In this document: in pieces, positions 7,084-14,359 of the stretch | Layout: each line of letters begins with the position of its first letter | How positions within the stretch are numbered: the first letter of the stretch is position 1 | Assembly (NCBI GenBank): GCA_030849075.1 | Contig: JASAOO010002940.1 | Location: 1-14,359, forward strand | DNA: 14,359 nucleotides | Source of the DNA: Zelonia costaricensis | Taxonomy: Eukaryota > Euglenozoa > Kinetoplastea > Trypanosomatida > Trypanosomatidae | Direction: 5' to 3' | Program-made: the position numbers and the translations under genes | Notes under the pieces: model-generated | Told to the model about the DNA's origin: nothing | The model's database searches: none | What the model saw: only the letters and a program-made list of their open reading frames with translations

Positions 7084-8461
7084 GTGTGTTTGAAGCGAAG
7101 TCAATGGCGCGTTTTTTTTTGTTTGTTAGTCAAAGTCGGAAATCAAGAACGTCACGTGTGCGACGCGGGTGAAGCAGCTGGCTGACCCGTTCGCAGTGCG
7201 TGCAGCACAAGTACACGGAGAATCGGAAGCGAAGGGTAAGATAAAGGGGAGAGGCGCGGAGCGAGGCGGAGGAGCCGGGTGAAGAGTGGGCGCGGGCGGC
7301 CAGCACGCGCGCGAGAAGGAGTGAGGCGCAGGCGGAGCACACGTGCGTTGGCGCCGGAAAGCCCTCACGTCCGTGTCGCCCTCGAGCAGAGCGGAGAGAA
7401 GAGAGATGAATGCCGGGCGGTGGGGAAATAAGGAGGGAAGCGACGCGGGGATGGGGCGAGAAGACGGGAAGACAGTACCGGCAACGGTGCAGGCTTGGTG
7501 CGGATGGAGGGTGACGAGCGACGAAAAGTCTGCTACAAAGGCGCTTGTGTGTGTGTGTGTGTGTGCTTTAATGTGCGTGAGGTGGGGTGCGGGACTTTGG
7601 TGGAGGGGGGAAAGGAAGTCGCGGCTAAGGAGGGTGCGAGAACGCAAAGCTGTGTCGAGAACAGGATGTAGGTCGCCGGTGATGCGCGTAGTGGTGCAGC
7701 GCAGATCGAGACAGCCGCAAGAGCAGAGTCGGGCAGGACAACGGGAGTATTTTGTTTTCTCTTGAGAGGCAAGCACGTCAAGCGTGGGTGCCCTCTCGGC
7801 ATGGAGAGAGCGAGCGCCAGAAAGAGCGCCGCTCTTTTTTGTTTCCTTTGCTGGTGGGTCGCATGCAGCCCGTGCTGCGCCCTTCACCTGGCGCATAGCG
7901 CGCCTCAAGGAGCAGGCCCTGCCGCTTCTCAGGAGCGTCCGCAACACCCTCACCAGAGCGTCCTCACGCAGGACCCGTCTTGCCTGGCTGCTGCCCCCCC
8001 CCCGCAGGTGAAGACTCTGTGGCTCCTTTTGCTTGCCTTGGTGTCTCTCCGTTTTGCACGCATCTTAGCTGGCATACAGGCAGCACCACGCTGTGCAGGC
8101 TTGTCAGAGGGCCCCCCTCCATCCCCACCTCACCCCACCCCGCCACACACAAAGCCGTTGGGACCGGCGCATCAATGTGGTGGTGAGAGGCGGGGGGAGT
8201 GAGGAAGGCAAACAAGGCACAGGGCCACACACACGAAGGGGAATGGAAAGACAACGAAGAAGAGGTGTCGGTGATGCTTCTTGGCACCGGCAACAATACC
8301 GACCGCGCATGCGGCAGTCGCGCGGAGGCGTTGATGGGGGAGGGGAGTGGGGAAAGCGGGGAAGGGAAGAGAAGTGAAGAGGGAAAGAGGCGGTGGTCGA
8401 GCGAGGAAAGAAAGAAGACAGCTAAGAGCCAACACGCGCCAGAGGTCACGCACCGCTCCGC

Positions 8462-8531
8462 ACAACAACAACAACTACTACTACACCGCACCCGCACACA
8501 CACACACAACAACAACAACAACAACAACAAA
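8462..8531. repeat. Compound CAA / CTA / CA microsatellite
   Basis: On the plus strand a CAA series (8462-8475) passes into CTA units, then CA repeats (about 8494-8508), then a second CAA series to 8531. In the minus-strand transcript this gives UUG and UG repeats, which generate spurious poly-Cys/Val readings in short frames. Confidence 0.9.
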
Positions 8532-9556
8532 AACACCCAGCGGTGGGTGTGCGGCACAGCACGGCTATAGCGACGAAGAGGAGGCGAGGGTAGTGCACGC
8601 ACACACATGCACACACACGCTGCTGCCGTGGAGCGTCTATGAGGAGGGGTGTGGAAGAGAGGGGGGGAGGGCGGGGGGCGAAGGGACGCGGGGAGACGCA
8701 CGCCCGCTGCGTAGCACAAACAGGAGGAGGGGCGGCCAAAAGGCGCGCAGTGGGCGAGGAAGGCGGAGGCGGAGGCTGAACAGAACCTGGGAAGCAGGCC
8801 GCGCTCGCGGAGGCGACAAGGGAGCCTCCAGTGTTCTGCAGTTCCTCCTCTCCCGTCGCCTCGTCTTGGCCGCCGCCGCCGCCTCCTTTGTGTAGATGGC
8901 GCCTTCTCCCTCTTGCGGGGGTGGGGAATCTGCGTGGGGTCCCACCGACGCCGCCGTCCAAGTACTTGCTGGGAGGCGCACCCAGCTGCTTTCGCCGTGC
9001 CGGCTGCGCACAAAGCGGGAGCGCGGCCCGCTCGAGAACAAAAACCACAGTCGCCGCCGCCGGTGCGTGCTTACGCACGAGCAACCTTGACGTGCCTTCT
9101 CACCACCACCACCGCCACTCCCCCCCCCCCTTCATTCGGTCCCCGCACCGCCACGCTACGCAAACTGTACGTGGACTCGAAGACACACACGCCGCAGCGC
9201 CTCGCGCGAGTGCATCATGCGACCCGATGCGAGGGAGAAACAAGGAAGGGAAAAGGGGGGAGCGACGCCACTGCCTCGCCAGGGAGGTGAAACTCAAACA
9301 CAAGAAGAAGTCGAAACGAACAGTCTCAACTCGGTGCGCCCCACCTGCCCTCGGAGGTGTGCGAGGGGGAAGGCGAACAGCGATGATGAAGGAGGCGACC
9401 GGCGGAATGGGAGGGTCGGTGTGGCGCCGCGGACACGTATGCGTCAGCCCACGCCCATGGCACCTCCACGGCACCGCGAATAGGAGGTGCAACAGACGCG
9501 ATTGGCAGGCAACCCCCCCCGCTGGGGTTCTTCTTTTTTTGCCCCGTCGCGGGTCG

Positions 9557-11446
9557 CTAAAAGTCATCGTCGAAGCGGAGCGTCTGGCTGTGCTTGGAGA
9601 TGAAGGTGCTGACGAGCTGGCGGTTTGAGTTCTGCAGCCGGCCCAGCTCCGCCCTCGCGAAGGCGTCGAGAACGGCGCGCGTGTAGTCGGACTGCGAGGC
9701 GCCGCCTGCGCCGCCCTGCTGCTGGTGCTGCACGCGCTCGTAGCACTGCATGAGCACGTCGTTGTCCAGCACCAGGAAGGTCGGGATGATCTCCACCTTG
9801 AAGTGGTCGTAGATGGGCTTCGCCAGGTCCATGTCTGCCTTGAGCGTGCACGTCACGCTGGTCGGCAGGTCCTCGCGCATGAGCTGTGGCATCTCGCGAA
9901 CAAAGCGCATGCACGGCGGGCACCACGAGGCGCCGAGGTACAGCACCGTGCGCGACTTGTCGCCCGACCCGTTCACCGCGTACGTGGGGGCGATGGTGCG
10001 GACGAGGGTGCGGAAGAGGTGCTCCATCGTGTACACGGGGCGGAACAGCGTCAGCGAGTGCACCTGGTCCACACTCGTCGCCTCCTTCACGACGAGCGGC
10101 CCGCCGTGCGCGGAGAGCCGGTCACAGAAGAGCTCCGCCGGCGTCGAGGACGGCTGCGAGGAGTACGTCTGCGGCGGTGCCGGCGGGTACTCCTCACGCG
10201 GCGCGCCGGCGGAGCGCCACACGATCATGGCGGGGAACAGCAGCGGCTCCTTCTTGCTCATGGACGAGCCGGTGCCGCCGTCCGCGTGGCTGCGGTGCTG
10301 CGACGCGTGCGGGTTGAGGATGGTGTCGACCGCGAGCATCTGTCGCAGCTTCTCGCTGATCACGTCGCTGGCGTGCTGCAGGTCGTTGGAGAGAGAAGAG
10401 ACACTCGCGGCCTCGTCCAGGGCGAGCGCCCCGCCAACCGCCGCAGACGCGCGCGGCAGCCGTTCCTTGTCCGCGACAGCGCCCGCATTAGCCCCGCCGG
10501 CCACCGCCGCCGAGACCGACGTCGACGGCGGCGTGGGCGTGAGCGGCCGGACCACGGGCACGAGCACCTCCTCTTCTTCTTCGTCTTCCTCATCGCCCTC
10601 ACCGACCTCGTCGCAGGCATCTGCGGCACTCGCGTTCGGCGGCGGCGTCGCCTCGCCAGCGCGCGGCGCGCGGGCGTTGCCGTCGGGGCTGCTCGAGCCA
10701 CCGCTGAGTCGGCGCTCTGGCGCGGCGGGCTCGTAGTCCTGCGGCGGCAGCTTGGCGAGGTTCAGCGTGAAGACGCGCATCTGCGACAGCTCCGACGTCG
10801 CACCGTTCATGAGCGACCGCAGCGACGTCTCATCAAAGTGCAGCAGCAGCATGACCGTCTCGCCGGGCCTCAGCCGGAGGCTCGGGTGCACCCGGTCTCG
10901 GGCCGAGGAGGTGAGCGGGTTGCTGACAAGTGTCTGCAGCTGGCCGAGGCTGCGCAGTGTTGTGATGGCGCCGTGCGTGCTGACCGGCAGCGCCGTGGCG
11001 GAGAGGACCGACATCGACGGCGCGGCGGCGGACGAGTGCGAGGGGCGCGCTGCACGCCGGACATCGCTGCCCGACGGCCGCCTCGGGGCCGACGACGCGA
11101 CGACGGCCTCGTCGAGCGCCGCCACCGCCGCGTTGACGTCACTCGGGGTGTCGTCGCTCTCGTCCTCGTCGCTGTTGCCGCGACTGCGCGACGCGTTGGC
11201 CGTTGTGACGCCGTCGGGCGACTCGGCCGATGAGCTGCCGGTCCGCTTTGCGATGGGCGGCGTGCGGTCGTGGAGAGCGTCGGCGTGCTGCTCCGGCGCC
11301 GTGGCGTCCTCGACCTCGTCGTGCGGCAGGCTGCCGTTGCTCGCATCGCTGTCGTCGTTGCACTCGAGTGAGGCGGAGGGGCTGTCGACCTTCAGCCGCT
11401 TCACCGCCCGGTCCTGCTCCACCGCGGTCGTCGTTGCCGTAATCAT
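9557..11446 (-). CDS. Thioredoxin/tryparedoxin-fold protein with long low-complexity N-terminus
   Basis: The product is 629 residues and ends in TAG. The C-terminal part (about 460-625) contains a thioredoxin fold: strand TVLYLGA (500-506), active site WCPPC (508-512), a following helix MRFVREMPQLM, a central strand region with KADMD (536-540), and the cis-proline segment EIIPTFLVLD (P555). WCPPC is the motif of tryparedoxins, which pass electrons from trypanothione to peroxidases and other targets. Classical tryparedoxins are about 145 residues, so this is a much larger relative, and true tryparedoxin activity is not shown. Ahead of the fold are a Ser/Asp/Ala-rich segment (1-180), a conserved-looking block (185-240, LRPGETVMLLLHFDE), an acidic run (GDEEDEEEEEV, 284-294), a helical stretch (353-376), and a possibly structured lead-in (396-495). 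The KRLK patch at 16-19 is weakly basic. No signal peptide or membrane helix is seen. The ATG at 11446 lies 21 nt after a predicted acceptor AG; frame open further upstream reads through splice signals and is excluded. Confidence 0.88.
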   Translation of the reverse strand: MITATTTAVEQDRAVKRLKVDSPSASLECNDDSDASNGSLPHDEVEDATAPEQHADALHDRTPPIAKRTGSSSAESPDGVTTANASRSRGNSDEDESDDTPSDVNAAVAALDEAVVASSAPRRPSGSDVRRAARPSHSSAAAPSMSVLSATALPVSTHGAITTLRSLGQLQTLVSNPLTSSARDRVHPSLRLRPGETVMLLLHFDETSLRSLMNGATSELSQMRVFTLNLAKLPPQDYEPAAPERRLSGGSSSPDGNARAPRAGEATPPPNASAADACDEVGEGDEEDEEEEEVLVPVVRPLTPTPPSTSVSAAVAGGANAGAVADKERLPRASAAVGGALALDEAASVSSLSNDLQHASDVISEKLRQMLAVDTILNPHASQHRSHADGGTGSSMSKKEPLLFPAMIVWRSAGAPREEYPPAPPQTYSSQPSSTPAELFCDRLSAHGGPLVVKEATSVDQVHSLTLFRPVYTMEHLFRTLVRTIAPTYAVNGSGDKSRTVLYLGASWCPPCMRFVREMPQLMREDLPTSVTCTLKADMDLAKPIYDHFKVEIIPTFLVLDNDVLMQCYERVQHQQQGGAGGASQSDYTRAVLDAFARAELGRLQNSNRQLVSTFISKHSQTLRFDDDF

Positions 11447-11467
11447 GGTGGCCCACTCGATGGCTGT

Positions 11468-11515
11468 CTGACGTGTTGTGGTGAGGGGAGGGAGGGAGGC
11501 AAAGAGGGAAGCAAG
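11468..11515 (-). promoter_or_regulatory. Predicted trans-splice acceptor of the thioredoxin-fold gene
   Basis: A pyrimidine-rich tract on the minus strand (plus-strand purines 11483-11511, one interruption) is followed after 13 AG-free nucleotides by AG at 11469/11468. This leaves a 21-nt 5' UTR with no upstream ATG and supports the start at 11446. It is inferred from pattern. Confidence 0.65.
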
Positions 11516-13406
11516 TCCAGTCACGCGTCCTGCCTGCGCGTGTGCGGAGAAGCCGAGCTGGAGGAGGGACCGGGGACGTGCGTGAGCAGGACAAGAAAAC
11601 AAGAAAAAAAAAGCGGCGCCGCGACGATGTCGGCAACTTGGATGTGTGGCAGCGTGGGTTGCTCCGTATCTATGGACTGGGGTACTGTTGCGCGTTCGTG
11701 CGTAGATGTGGTTGTGGGTGGGTGTGGGAGTGAAGGGAGCGACGGGGCGCAGCGGAGCGGCAACGTGCCGGCCAGACACAGCAGGCCACCTAGAGACGAG
11801 TGCACAGGGATCAAAGGAGAAAAAGAAGACGCGGGGCGGCGCCGGAGTGCGGGGGGAGGGAGGCAGCAACGGCAGAGAGATGGAGAGTGCGGGAGTTCAG
11901 GTGTGGAAAGGTGCGCGGTGTTCGCTGTGCTTCTCTCGAAGAGAGTGCGAAGGACCTTGCGTTGTGCTTGTGTGTGCGTGCGTGTATGTGTGCCAGCTCT
12001 TCGGCGCTCGTGGTGCTGTGCGTCGTCAAGCGGGGGTGCGTGCAGGCGTTTCTATGAAGAGAGGGTTGCGTGTGTGTGTGCGTGTGCAGTCTATGAGAGA
12101 TGGCGTGCCTTGTCCTTGCGTTTGTCTTGTCTGGACACGGAAAAAGAAAAGCAGACGATGACGGAAGGGGTGCCGCACCGGCAGTCGGCGCCGTGGCTGG
12201 TACACGAGGGTGGCGGGGTGGGGGGGGCAGCGGCGGCAATGGCGGCAATGGCAGGAAGTGAGGGAAACCAAGAAAGCCACGTAAGGTCTAGAAGGGGAAA
12301 GAGGCGGGGAGGCCCGTGAGGAGGAGGAGGGGGGGAGGGGCCAAGGGTGAGAGGCAAGCAACGTGTGCGGCTCACGCGAGATGCAGTGGTGGCGACCACG
12401 CACGGGAAAGGAAAAGAGAAGGGAGGGTGAGCAGGCAACGCTGCAATCGTGTGGACGCGGTGGTGGAGGTGGGGAGGGGAGGGGGAGGCGCTTTGAGAAC
12501 TTCGCGGCTGCGGCCTAAACGCGCTCGTGAAGACTCGTGTGCGAGGGTGCGTGTATGTGTCTGTGTGCGTACCGGAGTGAGTGTGGGAGTGTTCTCTGTT
12601 GGCGGGTGTATCAAGGCAGCGGTGGACCGCGAAGGAGAAGCGGTCTGAGAGAGGGAGGCGGGCAAAGAAGGGCAATTGTGGTTGGAAGCATAAGAGCGAG
12701 GCCGTGTGCGGCTGACGGCGAGGCGAAGACGCAGGATGGATGGTCCTCGATGTCTCGGTGCAGCCGTGCTGAATCAACTCGAGAAGGAGAGAAAGGGGAG
12801 GGGGAGGTGACGCAGCACCTGCGCTACGGAAACTCCGCTCACTCGAAGTGCTGGCACCCCCTCTCCCCTCCCCTTTCCTTCCCTCCCGCCCTCGCGTCAC
12901 ACACGAACCTTCACGCTCAGCTGACCGCGTCGGTGGTGATCGAGGCGGAGGAGGGAGGGACCCGTGTCGCCGTGGCGCGTGTGCTCTGTGCGAGCTGCAA
13001 GCACCAGGACGGGAGTGGCCACCAGAGCGGAGCGGGAGAACGACGACGGCGTCGTTGGCAGCGTCGCCACAGCGCACCCGTCGAGGCAGCAATGCGCCTC
13101 AGCCCTGCGACTTTCCTCACCGGGCACTCTGGCAGCGATGGGGGTGGTTGGCGATGTTCTGGCCCGCTCCAGCGCGTGCTGCGTGCGTGGATTTGTTCTC
13201 CCCTGTTATAACTCTGCATTCACGCATGCACTCGCAGCACATCACGTCGTCTTTCATACAAGCCACCGAGAACGACAAGAAACAAAAATCAAAGAAAAGC
13301 GCGAGGAGAAGAAGACGAGAAAACAAGATAGAAGGAGGGACAGGGGGGAGGGGAAAACGTGTACGCCAATATTCGGCTAGCGTGTGCATGTGGCGGAGGG
13401 GTAGGC

Positions 13407-13438
13407 GGTGGTGGTGGTGGTGGTGGTGGTGGTGGTGG
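13407..13438. repeat. GGT trinucleotide microsatellite (10 units)
   Basis: Ten perfect GGT units plus GG on the plus strand (ACC in the transcript), with further imperfect GGT/GGC units to about 13470. It lies in non-coding sequence. A shorter GGT7 (2132-2152) lies inside the WD40-like gene, where it encodes the Thr7 run. Confidence 0.95.
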
Positions 13439-14359
13439 GAGTGGCTGTGGTGGTGGGCATGGTGGCGAAGGAGGACGACGGCGTTCGTGGTGGACGGCGG
13501 AGTGGGCGGAGGCGAGGGGGTGGGAGTGCGCAGCGAAGGGGAGGGGGGTGACTCCGCAAACGGAGGGCGTGTCCTCACTCGCACGCCACCCGCGCGGCTA
13601 GTCTGCTTGGGGGAGGCCGGAAGAGGTGTCTAGGCGGAAAGCTGAAGTGGCTGTCCCGCAGTCGGGGAAGCCAAGCCAGGCCGCACAGCAGCGCCCTCGT
13701 GAGACGGCCACTCAAGCGCGGCTGCGCACCCCCTACCTCCCGGCTCTCCTGACTTGAGCCCCCGCGTGCCCGCTGCCACACCGCGCCGACCAACTTCGCA
13801 CCACAGACGCCCTCCCTCCGCCCTTCGCCTCTCCCGGCGAGTCCCTGGAACTTCGCAGCTTTGCTTTTCTTCGGCGAACGTCCCCTCGCTGTCAACCATG
13901 GCCGTCGCCGCGACGCGCTGAGGACGGTGACAGCCAGCGTGCGCCCACGCACTCTTCCTTCCGGTGTGCATCGAGCGTGCATCCTCCCTTGGTGCGTGTG
14001 CGCGTGTGTATTGAGGGAGGGGAGAGGGAAAGAGGCGCGTGAGTTGGTGGGCGACAGTGGGGAGAAGAACGGGTGCGACACGCAACGGGAAAAAAAAAAG
14101 GCGGCCTCTCCCTCTTCTGTCAACCTACCCGCACTTCCACACAGACACACACAGACGCGTACGCGTACGCCAAGCAAGAAAGACCGCAGGCTTGCCAAGC
14201 TACAGACACGCAGCACCCCCTCCATGTTTGAAGTTGTGGGCCACGAGGCTGCTGCTTGTAGGACCAACATGGAGAATGGGGGAGGGGGAGGGGCGGCAGC
14301 GTTGTCCACACGAGAGGCCGCCGCCTGCGGCTTGGGAGGGGGGAGGGAGACGGGCGAGG

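Larger units (their letters stand above)
6371..9556 (-). other. 3.2 kb non-coding spacer, mainly the 3' UTR of the thioredoxin-fold gene
   Basis: No defensible gene is seen. The longest minus-strand frames, 7964-9013 (349 codons) and 7126-7953 (275 codons), give Ser/Pro/Leu/Cys/Arg-rich products with runs of Cys, Val, His-Thr and Pro made from CAA, CA and pyrimidine repeats. The content is typical of a kinetoplastid UTR: GT17 (7048-7081) between two T-runs on the plus strand (6983-6990, 7112-7120), a GT block (7545-7565), a CAA/CA block (8462-8531), and purine-rich plus-strand stretches (about 8330-8425 and 8640-8700). The segment at about 7840-8000 has few simple repeats and stands out against its surroundings. 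Confidence 0.65.
11447..14359 (-). other. 2.9 kb non-coding region, mainly the 3' UTR/spacer of an upstream gene outside the window
   Basis: No gene is supported. Minus-strand frames at 12091-13092 (333 codons) and 13575-14309 (244 codons) give Pro/Ser/Arg/His-rich products without domain pattern. Up to about 13600 the plus strand is rich in purines and GT, with GGT10 (13407-13438) and many G-runs. The sub-region 13640-13880 differs: it is pyrimidine-rich on the plus strand, nearly free of microsatellites, and holds an 89-codon minus frame starting at 13899. A segment at about 13080-13210 is also low in simple repeats. A 14-bp palindrome (14157-14170) and a 9-bp inverted repeat (14220-14228 with 14266-14274) lie near the right edge. 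Confidence 0.65.

Noticed and set aside
7964..9013. Minus-strand open frame of 349 codons
   Set aside because: Runs of Leu, Cys and Val come directly from the CAA and CA microsatellites, and there is no protein family pattern.
9725..11233. Plus-strand open frame of 502 codons
   Set aside because: It is antisense to the thioredoxin-fold gene, strongly Arg/His/Val-rich, and has no recognisable motif. The minus frame with WCPPC and cis-Pro is clearly the real one.
11447..11869. N-terminal extension of the thioredoxin-fold protein to ATG 11869
   Set aside because: The extension reads through the polypyrimidine tract and a predicted acceptor only 21 nt before ATG 11446.
12091..13092. Minus-strand open frame of 333 codons
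   Set aside because: It is Pro/Ser/His-Thr rich, derived from simple repeats, with no domain and no convincing splice context.
13575..14309. Minus-strand open frame of 244 codons
   Set aside because: It has Val/Cys alternation from GT repeats and Arg-rich tails with no motif. Only the unusual composition of 13640-13880 was kept, as a finding.
65..14359. tRNA, spliced-leader RNA or CRISPR array
   Set aside because: No TPsiC-like GGTTCGAAT core, no spliced-leader sequence and no regularly spaced repeats were seen on either strand by eye.

Overview
The window looks like nuclear DNA of a trypanosomatid, most likely Leishmania or a close relative (Leishmaniinae). Four things point there. All recognisable genes lie on one strand (minus), as in a polycistronic unit. 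The coding regions are intronless and GC-rich. The spacers are full of GT/CA, GGT, CAA and polypurine runs. A pyrimidine tract followed by an AG, the signature of a spliced-leader acceptor, lies just upstream of every likely start codon. The leftmost bases encode the start of a protein that matches the N-terminus I remember for leishmanial 40S ribosomal protein S3A (eS1). Genus and chromosome are inferred, not proven.

Transcription runs from right to left. From the right edge the layout is as follows. (1) Positions 11447-14359 are non-coding, mostly the 3' UTR and spacer of an upstream gene outside the window. (2) Positions 9557-11446 encode a 629-residue protein with a C-terminal thioredoxin fold (WCPPC active site) behind about 390 mostly low-complexity residues. 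(3) Positions 6371-9556 are a 3.2 kb spacer and 3' UTR. (4) Positions 5537-6370 encode a 270-277-residue protein that is disordered except for a C-terminal RIIa/DPY-30-like dimerisation-docking motif. (5) Positions 2249-5536 are a 3.3 kb spacer and 3' UTR with a perfect UUCG-capped hairpin. (6) Positions 680-2248 encode a 522-residue WD40-like beta-propeller protein. (7) Positions 65-679 are a short spacer. (8) Positions 1-64 hold the first 21 codons of RPS3A.

The genes probably share a precursor RNA but need not share a pathway, because trypanosomatid gene clusters are rarely functional operons. Expression is expected to be set after transcription, through the long 3' UTRs. I saw no tRNA, rRNA, snRNA, spliced-leader gene, CRISPR array or protein-coding mobile element. 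The points most worth checking are the thioredoxin fusion, the docking-domain protein with a splice acceptor placed between two in-frame ATGs, and the UUCG hairpin.
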